Shown in pieces: positions 1 to 10,761 of a stretch of DNA of 64,000 nucleotides. Positions within the stretch are counted from its first letter, which is position 1. Each line of letters starts with the position of its first letter. The stretch lies in NCBI GenBank assembly GCA_023512835.1, contig CM042087.1, positions 7,136,550 to 7,200,549 of the forward strand, read 5' to 3'. The notes beneath the pieces were generated by a model that saw only the letters and a list, made by a program, of their open reading frames with translations, searched no databases and was not told the DNA's origin. Source of the DNA: Taxillus chinensis (taxonomy: Eukaryota > Streptophyta > Magnoliopsida > Santalales > Loranthaceae). A program made the position numbers and the translations under genes.

Positions 1-660
1 ATAGTAGATGACCTCAAACAATTGGCGTGCAAGAACAAAAGTTGCTTAGAATGATGGCCTCTACCTACCAGGAGAAATTTCAGAGCATTTGGAGCTAATT
101 TGGAGTTGCACGTGAATTCACCCATATCACGTGCAAGCATATTTTTGCCTCTCAGGCCTCTACATGATGCAAGGAAGCTTGGGGAGAAGTTTGAGCTGAT
201 TTGGAGGTGCACGTGAATTCACCATATCACGTGCAAATTGGCGTGCGAGAGATATTTTTGGACCAATCCAATCGTTTTTCCATGCCGATCATTTGTTCCT
301 GAAGGCCCAAGTCCAAATTGTGGATGGAAGATAGAGTTTTTAATGTTTCGAGTGTTACTTATCAAAACTACGCCGTTTTGATAAGTGGGCTAGGTTACAC
401 ACCTCAAGGCCCATCCAAACTCTATAAATAAGAGCTCCACGCCCTCTGCTATGTATGCCTAACCCCCCCTACACGTTTTGAGAGAGAGAGAGGCTCCACG
501 ACTTGGAGGTGCTCCTTGACCTAGGAGAGCATCCGTCATAGCCGTCGCGCTGGCCGTCGCGGATTTTGGAGCCTGGATTTGAAGCTTTGTTGCGCGCGTG
601 ATCAAGAAGAAGATGTTGAGCTTTTCTACTATGGTTTTGCTTGTAATCATGCGTGAGTAG
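1..660 (+). repeat. Diverged Tekay-type LTR remnant
   Basis: This stretch shares the U3-to-R order of the Tekay LTRs further right (8344-10162, 10762-12585): CACGTGAATTCAC-like blocks, a 22 bp palindrome at 361-382 (ATCAAAAC, six bases, GTTTTGAT), a TATA box (TATAAATA, about 423-430), then a GA-rich tract at 481-491. The similarity is patchy, so it is an old or different family member. The left end is outside the window and the right boundary near 660 is approximate. No gene is supported here. Confidence 0.55.
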
Positions 661-1330
661 TTCTTTTAATCTAGGGGAGCAATGTAGCCCCCTTGTTGCT
701 TTCTTGTGTTTATGAATATTTGGGTTTGGATGATTGAGTTTTGCATGTTTTATGAATCTGTTCTTAATTCTATCTTTGGATGTACACCTTGGTATTTTTA
801 GCCCTAGTCTGGGGCAGATTGAGACTCATAACTTATTTGTAATTGGTGTGATCATTATCCTTTTGCAAGTATGATTTATTGGCTTTGCATGTTTGTGTGT
901 TTAGATGACCATTCTGGCATACAACTCTTAAAAGGACCTCAATGACCATTTGTTGTCCTTGGCTTATGTTTAGCATGTTTTCAATCGGACAACCCTAATA
1001 CCATGAACCAAGAGAGATAACATAGGGAGGTGAAATTGTGACCCTAGATGCTTTTAATCCTTGAAACTTAATCCTAAAATCACTTTACTTTCTTTGTTTA
1101 TTCAGAAAACCAAATAAAAATTAGATCTTTAGTTTAAAAAAGAAAACTTTTTGCCAAGACATTTTATAGAACAAGAGTAATTGGGTGATTTGATTTGAGA
1201 ACTAGAGAACTAGGTTAATCCCTGTGGGTTCGACCCCTTTCTTGCTGCTATTCTTTTAGTGCAAACTTAGGGAATTTATTATTTTGAAGAGAGATTTAAC
1301 GACATTAGCTAGCTCTTTTAGAGAGGCTAA
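661..1330. other. Unassigned AT-rich repeat-like DNA
   Basis: There is no coding region. Near 1216-1240 it reads ATCCCTGTGGGTTCGACCCC, a phrase that recalls LTR or leader sequences of plant Ty3/gypsy elements, so it may be the downstream part of the LTR remnant at 1-660 or of an Athila-like element. I cannot fix the family or the ends. Confidence 0.35.
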
Positions 1331-2072
1331 AAATCTTGTCTGTCGGAGCTGCGCCTCGTAGCTGCGTAGCGCACCTCGAAGACTCGAAGCGGGTCTTCGA
1401 TCTTCGACCTTCGGACTACGAACTTCGACCTTTGGACTACGGGTCTACGGATCTACGAACTATGAACTACGAACCTTTGAACTACGAATTTCGAACCTTC
1501 GACCCAACGACCCTGGATCTTCAACCCTTCGACCTAGAACTTCGGATCTTCGTCATTTCGACCTAGTAATCCGCCCAGGGTACTGTTCATCGTCGTTTTT
1601 GCCTGTTCTTCGTCTGGAATCGACCCAACAACCCCCAGACGCTCACAAACACACATTTTACGCAAAGACTACGATATTTACCTCAAAATGCGTCCAGAAT
1701 GCCTCTAAATCGCACAGATAACAGTAGAAATATGCACCAAATTTCAGATTTTCAGACATCTAGATATAAACCCAGATTTCCATGGTTGACTTCTCAATCC
1801 TCATGGAATATGCAATTAAACAGCCCCAGATCACAGAAACACATATTAAAACTGATATAAAACAATTCTTAACCACAGATCTTATGCTAAACCATTAGAT
1901 CTAACCCAAAATTGAATTGCCCCAAAACCTAGGGTTCATGCTTAATTTCATAAATCATGACAAATTCGTGCATACCAAAGATAGAATCAAGATAAGAAGT
2001 TGAAGGATATTTGGAGTGATTCTTTGAGCTCCACGAACCCTAATCGCCCCAAATCGCCAAGGCACCAAGCTC

Positions 2073-2142
<70 letters not shown>

Positions 2143-2543
2143 AACGCACAGACGTGATAGCGTAAAGTGAAAGCTCTTTCTTTTTCCTGCTATTTATATT
2201 TCTGCCAGTCATTGACCAATCATTGACCTAGTCAATCATTGACCTCCCAATACAATAATTGACCTCTAAGGTCCCAAACTCCAAATTAAGTCAAATTACA
2301 GTCAAAACACTCGAAATGACGAGCATAACACTAAGCAGATATTATCACACTCAAATGACCGCCCAAATGCAAAGTCAACCAATAAACCCTGAAAAGTCAA
2401 TAATCGGGTCAAACGGGGCCTTGACTCGGAATCGGGCCTAGGTATAGTCAAAACACTCACATCGACAACTACACTACTATCCAGATAGTTGCATTCCCAT
2501 AGAATGGCTATCTCTGAAAACTACCCAAATACGAGTGTTTATA
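1331..2543 (-). repeat. LTR fragment of the 46478-59567 Tekay-type family
   Basis: This segment aligns along its length with 47700-48865, the U3-proximal half of the 3' LTR of the minus-strand element at 46478-59567. Both carry a run of TACGAA/TTCGACC-type repeats (here 1350-1560), the block starting GCGCCCAGGGTACTG, and the LTR edge near 2525-2543 (ATACGAGTGTTTATA here, ATACGAGTCTTTACA there). The rest of the LTR is missing on the left. A CT microsatellite (2076-2139) interrupts it. The small ORF at 1336-1566 is only the translated repeat. Confidence 0.75.
2076..2139. repeat. (CT)n microsatellite
   Basis: An uninterrupted run of about 32 CT dinucleotides lies inside the LTR fragment at 1331-2543. 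The homologous position in the LTR at 46478-48865 has only a short CTCTCTCTC run, so the array has expanded in this copy. Confidence 0.95.
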
Positions 2544-2722
2544 TAAAGTCATCAACTCGCTATGTTCCGATGCAAGAAAGACCCATTGAATATCTAAGTC
2601 GTCTTACACGTGGATCACACAGAGATGTGGACAGAGCCTTAAATGCAATTGGGATCATGCGAAGTAATTCAATGTTTAAATTCCCAAGATTTTGATCACC
2701 ACATTTGCAATAATTAAAGTAG
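2544..2722 (+). repeat. Sirevirus LTR fragment
   Basis: About 175 bp match 22030-22215 of the Sirevirus LTR at 21220-22609 almost base for base, in the same orientation. The fragment is isolated: Tekay-family LTR DNA lies on its left and Tat integrase DNA on its right, with no LTR termini or target duplications. It looks like a scrap left by recombination or break repair. Confidence 0.8.
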
Positions 2723-3267
2723 CCAACAAGAATATCAAGAACATTGTCAGAAAGATGACCGAAACATACAAAGATTGGCACGAGAAGCTACCATATACTT
2801 TGCATGCTTACTGTACCTCGGTACGAATATCAATTGGGGCAACTCCGTTTTCTTTGGTCTATGGTATGGAGGCGGTCTTACCTATCGAAGTGGAGATACC
2901 TTCCCTTCGAGTTCTCAAAGATACTCAGCTCAAAGAAGCAGAATGGGCCTAAAGTCGTTATGAGCAATTAAACTTTATCAAAGGCAAACGCTTGGTAGCT
3001 GTTTGCAGAGGACAACTATATCAATAGAGAATGATGAACAGCTATAATAAAAAGGTGAAGCCTAGAAGCTTTCAAATGGGTGATCTCGTCCTCAAGAAAA
3101 TCTTACCAATTCAACACGACCATAGAGGCAAGTGGACTCCCAATTATGAAGGCTCATACGTTGTGAAGAAAGCATTCTCAGGAGGCGCATTGATCCTTGC
3201 CAGAATGGATGGTGATGAGCTCCCTAACCTAGTGAATAGCGATGCAGTGAAAACATTTTATGCTTAA
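2723..3267 (+). pseudogene. Tat/Ogre-type integrase C-terminal remnant
   Basis: This is the C-terminal end of a Ty3/gypsy polyprotein: the last part of the integrase core (ANKNIKNIVRKM, then GATPFSLVYGMEAVLP) and the downstream domain (MMNSYNKKVKPRSFQMGDLV and a GPYVV-like block). These motifs are typical of the Tat/Ogre branch. The DDE-core Glu that normally sits just before ANKN has been replaced at the junction with the LTR scrap at 2544-2722. At least two in-frame stops occur (about 2950 and 3026). The end at 3267 (TAA after KTFYA) is probably the original pol stop, because a long 3' UTR, polypurine tract and LTR follow. Everything 5' of the integrase end is gone. Confidence 0.85.
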
Positions 3268-4435
3268 CTCTCCTATCTAAATGGGGAGTTGCCTAATCCT
3301 TTTTCCTAGACATGGAAGGAATAAGCATGACAGCAATGAGCAGACTTGGTGAAAACCCGAAAGGGCACCAAGGGTAAAATACAAAGCTCCAACAAAAGAC
3401 AAAGAAGCAAACAAAGGCGAAATTAGTGAAAACCTGAAAGGGCACCAAGGGTAAAATACAAAGCCAAAAAACAAATCCTGAAGGGTAAAGTCAGTCAGAA
3501 TCTAGACAGGTCAAGACCACATAAAATGGGGTCCGTTGCAAACAATGGAAGCAGCACCATCTAAAAATAACATCTTCAAATGGTGGAAGACTTGGTCAAA
3601 TCTAAGGCACACTCGAATCAAATTTGTACATTATGCTTTTAAAGACTTGTAATTTTGTTTGTCAGATTATAACAAGGGGCACTTTCTATGATATAAATAT
3701 GTTTTGTGGAATTAAACCGACAAAATCCTGTTTTATATCCCTAATCATGTTTTATCGTCTTCATTTCACATTTAATTAGAATATTTTAAATCCCCAGTAG
3801 GTTCCTTGAGCATTGCCTTATGGGTGGGTCAAGCTCAAAATCTCCAAACAAGTCAAGTTCCTCAACTCAGAGTACCAATATCTCCTAAGAATATCAATAT
3901 CCCCAGCGAAGCTGTCAAGTCAAGCTCCTCAATGCGGCAAAGCTAAGTCAAACGGGCTCTTCATCCACAAAAAAGGGAATTCCCCAGCAAAGATAGAACA
4001 GACTCCCCAGCCAAAGAGAAAAGAGTTCCCCAACAAGTCGGATGTCAGCCAAAATCTCCGGCAGCATGTAGATGAACCCCTAGCCCATATTGGGTCATTC
4101 GCAATACATTTCACTCTGCATCCCCGCATACACCACATTGCATTCCATGCATACATTCAACATCTTCTGCAATTTTAGGAATGCCATCGCCTCTGAAGAT
4201 CCCAAGAACTCTTCCGCAACATGCTAGGTTGCTTTGTTCAAACTCTACAAGAGTTTCGTTACAATTTCCTCAACCTCTAAATGCACCCTTTTGACACTTG
4301 AACAAACTTTCCCTCCTTTTTGGGTCACCTCGTAGAGTGATCTCCTCGAGTGAACTCGTAGAGAGAGCCTAGATTGGGTGGCCTCCCAAGCTCACCAATT
4401 CCCCAAAGCATCTCCCTCAAATACCAATCGATGTC
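3268..4435 (+). other. 3' UTR of the Tat-type element, unique part
   Basis: This is non-coding DNA between the pol stop and the tandem repeats. A short direct repeat (GAAAACC...GAAAGGGCACCAAGGGTAAA) occurs at about 3351-3378 and 3428-3456. The ORFs at 3277-3474 and 3813-4178 show no domain and are read as chance. Long 3' UTRs are known for Tat/Ogre elements. Confidence 0.6.
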
Positions 4436-4439
4436 TCCA

Positions 4440-5110
4440 ACAAATCTCTTTAGTTCAAGCCTATTATGTTGTTGTAGGCTCTCCATTTTCAGTTCAAGCC
4501 TATTACATTGCTGTAAGCTTTCAATTTTCAGCGCCTATTACGTTGTTGTAGGCTTTCCATTTTCAGTTCAAGCCTATTACGTTGTTGTAGGCTTTCCATT
4601 TTCAGTTTAAGCCTATTACGTTGCTGTAGGCTTTCCATTTTCAGTTCAAGCCTATTACGTTGCTGTAGGCTTTCCATTTTCAGATCACGCCTATTATGTT
4701 TCTGTAGGCGTTCTGTTTTCAGTTCAAATCTATTGTTGCTGTGGGCTTTTCATTTTCAGTTCAAGCTTATCGTTGTTGTGGGCTTTCAATTTTTAGTTCA
4801 AGCCTATCATTGCTATAGACTTTCAATTTCCAATTTCTTTGCATTGTAGGCGGTAATCCTTCGGCCTCTGCAACGCATTGTAGGCAAGTAATCTTCCCGC
4901 CTCTGCGAAGACTTTTCAGTTTCAGCCTATTGTTGTTGTGGGCTTTCCATTTTCAGTTCAAGCCTATTACGTTGTTGTAGATTTTTAATTTTCAGTATCT
5001 TTACATCATAGGCGGTAATCCTCCGGCCTCTACAATGCATCGTAGGCAAGTAATGCTCTTGCCTCTGCGAACCTTTTCAAATCCTGTTAGGCCTTTTATG
5101 CCTTTTCCAT
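4440..5110 (+). repeat. Hairpin-forming minisatellite in the 3' UTR
   Basis: About 12 to 15 degenerate copies of a roughly 39 bp unit lie in tandem. The core reads GCCTATTACGTTGTTGTAGG followed by C and then CTTTCCATTTTCAGTTCAA. Each unit contains GCCTA and its complement TAGGC about 11 bases apart, so each could fold into a small hairpin. The array grades into longer variants with GGCCTCTGC blocks near 4850-5060. Tandem repeats in the 3' UTR of Tat/Ogre elements are established knowledge. Confidence 0.85.
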
Positions 5111-5306
5111 CCCTGTTAGGCCTTAGATGCCTCATTAAGATTGTTCAAAGTCCACCAACATGAGAACCCTTTTTTCATTCTTGGAGACAGACACAACATC
5201 CCACTCTCCTCCTGCTTTCGCGTTAGGTAAGTTAAGTAAGCGCTCCAACCTGTCCAAAATGACACCTTTCTATCTTTGTACATTGTTTGTATACAAACAG
5301 CGCACA

Positions 5307-5318
5307 AAGAGGGGCTGC
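5307..5318 (+). other. Polypurine tract of the Tat-type element
   Basis: AAAGAGGGG with a short spacer sits directly before the LTR start at 5319. It is the expected plus-strand primer site for a plus-strand element and fixes the LTR boundary. Confidence 0.7.
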
Positions 5319-7922
5319 TGTTGGACCGTATTTTGTCCGGGTTGGACATACTAACCTTATTTTATATATTCATCTGCTCATGCCATGTATCCAAAAAAAA
5401 AGATTATCCAAAGTCAAATCCGGCTCATCATAGTCAAATCCAGAACATCAAAATCAGATCCGGGACATCAATCATCTGGACTAAGAGCTCCCACTGATGC
5501 GGAGTAAGGATCCGAGCCTTCATTGATCCGGACTAAGAGCTCCCACTGATACAGAGTAAGGATCCGAGCAAACATTGATTCGGACTAAGAGATGCCACTG
5601 ATGCGGAGTAAGGATCCGAGCCTTCATTGATCCGGACTAAGAGCTCCCATTGATACGGAATAAGGATCCGAGCCAACATTGATCCGGACCATGAGCTTCC
5701 ACTGATGTGGAGTAAGGATCTGAGCCTTCATTGATCCAGATTAAGAGCTCCCACTGATACGGAGTAAGGATCCGAGCCTTCATTGATCCGGACTAAGAGC
5801 TCCCACTGATGCGGAGTAAGGATCCAAGCCTTCATTGATCTGGACTAAGAGCTCCCACTGATGCGGAGTAAGGATCCGAGCCTTCATTGATTTGGACTAA
5901 GAGCTCGCACTGATGCAGAGTAAGGATCCGAGCCTTCATTGATCCAGACTAAGAGCTCCCACTGATGCGGAGTAAGGATCCGAGCCAATATTGATCTAGA
6001 CTAAGAGCTCCCACTGATGCGGAGTAAGGATCCGAGCCAACATTGATCCGGACTAAGTGCTCCCATTGATACGGAGTAAGGATCTGAGCCAACATTGATC
6101 CAAACTAAGGCCTCCACTACTACGGAATAAGGATCCGAACCAATATTGATCCGGACTAATGTCTTCACTGATGCGGAATAAGCCCTAATCATCGGGAATT
6201 GCCTTCCATTGGTCCGGATCCGAGCCTCCACACCTTTGACCCTACCAACCATTAACTTTCGCTGGTTAGCCTGTTCACGGGCATGGTCACTGTAGTTTCA
6301 CAAGATTAGCTGGGCAGATACTCTTCAATAGCTGTCTGTCATGTGCGCGCATTTAAAGGCAAAAGGACAAGCAAAGTCGATGGTCCACCTGACATAAATG
6401 GCATCTAATAATAAAAAAGGGGCTGGCATCCATAAATGCTGCAATTATGTGGTAGTTCCAAAGGCATTAAAAAGGAGGTCCTTCTCCATTTCAAAAAAAA
6501 AGGATACACACGCCCAGAGTCTTCACGTCCAAATTTACGCCTAGGAGTCTTTACGCCCAAGCTCTTCCCTTTCCCCAGAGTCTTCACGTCCAAAAAAAAC
6601 GCCCAAGCTCTTTCCCTACGCAAAACAAAAAAAGGGGAGTTAACGCCCCAGTCTCACAAAAAAAAAACACCCCAGTCCAGAGATTACATTGAAAACACCC
6701 ACAAAAATCCAAAAAAAATCCCAAGAGTCTTTGTTCCAATCTCTCTCTAAAACAAAAACCCACGAAAAGCCCAAAAAAAAAATCCCAAGGGCTTTTCTCC
6801 TTTCCTTCCCTAGTTCCAGTCCATCTCTGGCGTCAATTTCAAATTCCGGCCAAACTCCGGCGCGCTGCACAGGGCAAGCTTACAGCTTTCCACCGAATTG
6901 GGAGGTTCTTCCAGCACTACCGACGCCAACAGGAGAGGCCGGACGTGGTGATCAATAAAGTCGGTTCAGCTACCTTTATTATTGTTTGTTTTGTGCTATA
7001 TTGTTCAATTTCGTTTCACTTATTTGTATTTCGTTTTATTTTTATTTTTTATTTGTTTTTTTTGTTTCCTCTCTTTTAGCGAAGTAATCATTTTTATTTT
7101 GCTTGTTTGTTTTGTGTATTTTGATGTATATAATTATAATATGTAAAAAGTAAAAAAACTAAAAACTAAAAAAAAAAGAGAGCAAAAAAAAAGAGTTAAA
7201 AAGAAAGAAGAATAAAAAGAGAGTGGCTTTATTTTTATTGTCATAATCACACACTCCACATTTATTTTGATGTATGTGTTCATTACTTTGATATGCATTT
7301 GTAACATGTGTGACTTTGGGTTTTCAAAACAAAAAGGAAAAGTTTTCAGAAAAAACACAAAACAAAAAAACAACAACACGTTTTCCAAATAAAACAAAAG
7401 GCAAAAAAATCATTTTTTTTAAAAAAAATGTTTTTTAACAAAACACAGAAAAAAAAAACAAAACAAATTGTTACTAAAAAATAAAAACAAAAACAAAAAC
7501 AAAAACAAAAAAGCCTTAGGATTTCATTTTCCACTTCAAACAAAAAAGCAAAATAAAACTTTTGGGATTCCTTTTAGAAATTTAGGGTAAATCAATTTTT
7601 AACCATAACTTTAACAAATAACTTAGCTAAATAAAAAACATAGACTTTCTAGGAAACTCAACCCAATTACGGCAGTGACAATAAATAGGAAACCTTTTTT
7701 CCAAAAATAGATACCGAAAGGGCGTTGTAGGGGTGCTAATCCTTCCCTACACGTAACCAACTCCCAAACCCTTCTCTGATAATGCAGGCCACATTTTTAC
7801 TACTTAAGGTAGAGGGTATCCAACTATACCCTAAAAAAAATTGGTGGCGACTCTAAAATTTCTCACCATTGGTTTAGTTTAAGCCCACCCCAAATGGGCC
7901 CTGACGAAAACCAATGATGACA
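5319..7922 (+). mobile_element. 3' LTR of a Tat/Ogre-type Ty3/gypsy element
   Basis: The LTR starts TGTTGGACCGTATTTTGTCC and ends AATGATGACA. It includes a 52 bp tandem array (5491-6180), a long A/T-rich stretch (about 6650-7560, with AAAAAC repeats at 7480-7512) and, near the end, the block GGGCGTTGTAGGGGTGCTAA...ACACGTAACC followed by GGTGGCGACTC. The same terminal module occurs in the solo LTR at 51499-54772. The length (2604 bp) suits Tat elements. The matching 5' LTR is not in the window, so no target duplication can be checked. It abuts the Sirevirus extra gene at 7923. Confidence 0.8.
5491..6180 (+). repeat. 52 bp tandem array inside the Tat LTR
   Basis: There are about 13 copies of a 52 bp unit built from ACTGATGCGGAGTAAGGATC, CGAGCCTTCATTGATCC and GGACTAAGAGCTCCC. 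The sub-motif CGGAGTAAGGATC recurs in the Sirevirus LTRs of this window and in the solo Tat LTR at 51499-54772. Confidence 0.9.
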
Positions 7923-8343
7923 CATCCCACTTCAATGGACATGGCATCATTCCTTTCGCCCAGGAATTCTATCTCCACCATCTAATGCCTGACGAGACTC
8001 TGACAGCTCGCCGGCCCTCTACCTTTGTCCGCCTTCTCCCAGATCTAGAACAACAGGACAGTTCTATTGGTGACCTAGCTGACAGCTCTACCCCCGAGGT
8101 CAGCTCTACCCACCTGTCCTCATGGATTCGGTCTGTAGTTGCTCCTTCTGTCTCCCGCGGCTCCCAGCACAACATTTGTGTTGACCCATCTGAGGTTGCG
8201 AGGCCGTCTCAGCCAAGTTGTCTTCCGGCTGATTCATCAGCACCTTCTGCTGCTAATGTCCTTGCGCCTGATTCTCCTGCTATTGCTGCTGCAGTGGCTG
8301 ATGTCCCTACCTCTCCTTCGGAAGTACCCTTGCCCCCACTTCT
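7923..8343 (+). pseudogene. Sirevirus extra gene, copy X, segment 1
   Basis: This is the middle part of the downstream Sirevirus gene. It translates to a stretch with IPFAQEFYLHHLMPD followed by a Pro/Ser/Ala-rich linker and aligns with 36300-35840 (minus) of copy Y. The N-terminal domain seen in copy Y is missing because the Tat LTR ends at 7922. The segment stops where a solo Tekay LTR has inserted at 8344; the reading continues at 10163 after one copy of the duplicated target (CTTCT at 8339-8343, CTTCC at 10163-10167). The longer ORF over 7985-8476 therefore runs into LTR DNA and its last third is not real. Confidence 0.75.
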
Positions 8344-8777
8344 TGTAATGACCCGTGTTTTGGGATGTGGAGTTAGTCACAGTTTTGCCTTTTGGGGTGG
8401 CAATTGTTGGGTTTTGAGGAGTTTTATTCCCACACACATTGACTTGAACACTTTATATAATGATGGGCAAGCTTGAGGTAAGAGATGAGCCCAAGAGGGA
8501 ACCTTTAGGGGGTGCACGTGACAATTCACGTGACAATGGCTTGTCACGGGCAGTGGCGTTTTTGCATGGGAGCCTTCCAGAAGTTATTTTAAGTCTTGTG
8601 GTAAAATCTTAGGGTATTTGGAGCTTGCACGTGACAATGGCCTTTGTCACGTGCAGCCATGTTTTTGCACTGTCTTCTTCATTTTGTTATGCTGATCATC
8701 TTTTCCTTAAAGACCATGTTCAAATTGTGGGTATTTTGTCCTATGCGGATGTGGGAAGGTTGTGGCATGTTCCCTTT

Positions 8778-8855
8778 ATCAAAACTACGTCGTTTTAACG
8801 TTGGGTTTCACTTATCAAAACTATACCGTTTTGATAAGTGAGGTGTCTATATAAG
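8778..8855 (+). promoter_or_regulatory. LTR promoter: paired ACGT palindromes plus TATA
   Basis: Two near-palindromes (ATCAAAAC, six bases, GTTTTRAW) at 8778-8798 and 8814-8835 precede TATATAAG at 8848-8855. The same arrangement occurs at 15159-15081 (minus strand), and a single palindrome plus TATA at 11177-11217. The first palindrome has an ACGT core, the kind of site bound by plant bZIP factors. Confidence 0.65.
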
Positions 8856-9506
8856 GAGGTGGAGGTCTCTTTGTTTTAGGTTTAGGGTTTCTTTTCACTA
8901 GCCGCCGCAGCCGTCGCAAAGAGAGAGAGAGAGAGAGAGAGTTCCTGATCGTTACTGTTGTGGTGATTCGAGTGGGTGGACGGCGTCTAGCATGGGAGCA
9001 AGAGCAAGGACGAACCTTTTGAGGTAGGGGTTCTGTCTCTTCTAGTACCCATTCCGGGGTTAGGCCCTGTGGTGGATGATTTGTAGAGTATTTTCGTTGT
9101 TATTATAATATATATATATAAATCCATATAGGTGTGATCTCCTATACGGATGTTGGCCTTCAATGGCATATTTTGTTTGGTTTTGAAGTTGCGTCCGGGG
9201 TATGGGAACTCTTAGGGTTCGTTGTGTGGCAGTGGACCTTGGAGGCGGTTGGGAATGGCAGTGTTGTTTGTTAGGCTTCGTTCCATTGTAGGTTCACGTG
9301 GGGAAACCTTGAGGTTTTCGGGGGAAATATACTTGATATAATGATTGTTGATCGAGATACATGCTATGTGTTTGATTATATGCCTGTGGCTGTGATGCAT
9401 GCTATGTGTTTGATTATATGCATATGTGGCTATGATATATGTTATGTGTTTGATTATATGCCTGTGTGGCTGAGATTGGAGCCTGTGTGGTTGGAGCCTT
9501 CAAGGT

Positions 9507-9640
9507 CGGTTATGGAGCCCGGTGGTTGTGGAAGCCCGTGGCTGGTTATGGAGCCCGGTGGCTGTGGAAGCTCGTGGCTGGTTATGGAGCCCGATGGCTG
9601 TGGAAGCCTGTTGCTGGTTATGGAGCCTGTGTGGCTGTGG
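9507..9640 (+). repeat. 36 bp tandem repeat in solo LTR (a)
   Basis: Four copies of a unit beginning GGTTATGGAGCCCGGTGG lie in tandem. The same LTR position in other family members carries different arrays (24 bp units at 11920-12035; about 40 bp units at 14356-14480). Confidence 0.85.
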
Positions 9641-10162
9641 CAATGGTTGTACCTGTTGATGTGGCTTGTTTGTGTATAAATGTTAATTATGGCCTGTCTG
9701 TATAGTATTACCACGACACTTCACTCGTGCATGTCAACATGTAGATGTTAGGAGCATGGGATGGGTTGGGGAGACATGATCCCTACTAAGCTGTGGTTGC
9801 TCACCCCTCCCGTTATGTTTTGTTTACTTTTCAGGAACCTACAAGCGTTAGGAGGGAATACCAAGGTGGAGGACAGTTCTGCTTTGCCTTGTTTAATATT
9901 ATTTTGTGTTGTTAATTTTTGTGGGACGTTTGTAACCCCAGTGGGGAGATATTGTAAGGGGAAATTTAAATTGTAATAAAGGCACGTTTGGTTTGTAACA
10001 TTTATTGTGGTTTGAAATTAATAATATGATTTTATTTTTGTGAATATTTAATGTGGATGTGTGTAAAGTTCTGTGTGGAAGTGATCCCAACCCCTTGCCC
10101 ACCGGGTGGGTAAAGGGGAGTCACGAACCGATTTCCTCGGGTTGGAAATCCAGGGCGTGACA

Positions 10163-10761
10163 CTTCCTTAACCATGAGACTATCTAGACCATCTCTCCAC
10201 CGACATTATTACGGACCTATGGTTCCGTTTTAGCCTCGCATGCACAACCACCATCCCTGACAACGATCTCCGGGTGTACTATGCTCGCCATACCCAAACC
10301 CCGAAAGACATGATCGTATGGAACTTGGATCATAGCTTTCTTATGCCAGCTTCCCTTCCTGACGCACCGTTCGTTGTTTCCTTCAGATAGGCCCATGACG
10401 TATGGGTTCCTTCCCCTACTGAGGCCGGGCCCTCTTCTCCTGTTGCTACAATTCCCATTGTTGACCTCTCTGGTCAAAGGGGATCTGCTACCTCGGATGC
10501 CTCCGATGCTCCGATTGATCCCTCTGTTGCTGCTGATGATGGACCTCTCTCTCCTCCTGCCGACTCCTCTGCCCAGTGCACTCCTGCACCTCTTCATGTG
10601 GGGGAGTCCTCCAAAGCACCGGACTTTGCTCTTGGGCGAGCTTCCTTTGGCACGGTCTATTCCGATGCTGTGCTCTCCGCCCAGCTGGACCGCCATGCTC
10701 AAGCCCAGAGCACCCAAATCGCTGCCATCGCCGTTAAGGTTAATGCTCTCGGCGCCCAACT
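10163..10761 (+). pseudogene. Sirevirus extra gene, copy X, segment 2
   Basis: This continues segment 1 after the solo LTR. The frame reads through a segment resembling IPDNDLRVYYARHTQTPKDM, a conserved block VWNLDHSFL, an Ala/Pro/Ser-rich linker and a helical stretch (AQLDRHAQAQSTQIAAI). It aligns with 35760-35240 (minus) of copy Y and 28450-26090 of copy Z. One in-frame stop is visible near 10388 (TAG in the block after VVSF). The segment is cut at 10761 by the second solo LTR; CAACT at 10757-10761 is repeated at 12586-12590. Confidence 0.75.

Larger units (their letters stand above)
8344..10162 (+). mobile_element. Solo Tekay-type LTR (a)
   Basis: A 1819 bp LTR starts TGTAATGACCCGTG and ends GGGCGTGACA. 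It is flanked by CTTCT/CTTCC, a 5 bp duplication with one change. It has no internal region. It belongs to the same family as 10762-12585 and the LTR at 13840-15713. Two ATCAAAAC-type palindromes (8778-8798 and 8814-8835) lie just upstream of a TATA box (TATATAAG, 8848-8855), followed by a GA tract (8921-8941). A four-copy 36 bp tandem repeat lies at 9507-9640. The uninterrupted site is seen in copy Y near 35810-35825. Confidence 0.9.

Noticed and set aside
1336..1566. 76-residue ORF with repeated Leu-Arg-Pro-Leu-Asp-Tyr
   Set aside because: It is the translation of a degenerate DNA repeat that occurs in other frames and elements.
4440..5110. CRISPR-like regular repeats
   Set aside because: Units are contiguous with no unique spacers, the context is a plant retroelement 3' UTR, and no cas genes are present.
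5491..6180. Second CRISPR-like or satellite array
   Set aside because: The 52 bp units are tandem and lie within an LTR with defined ends.
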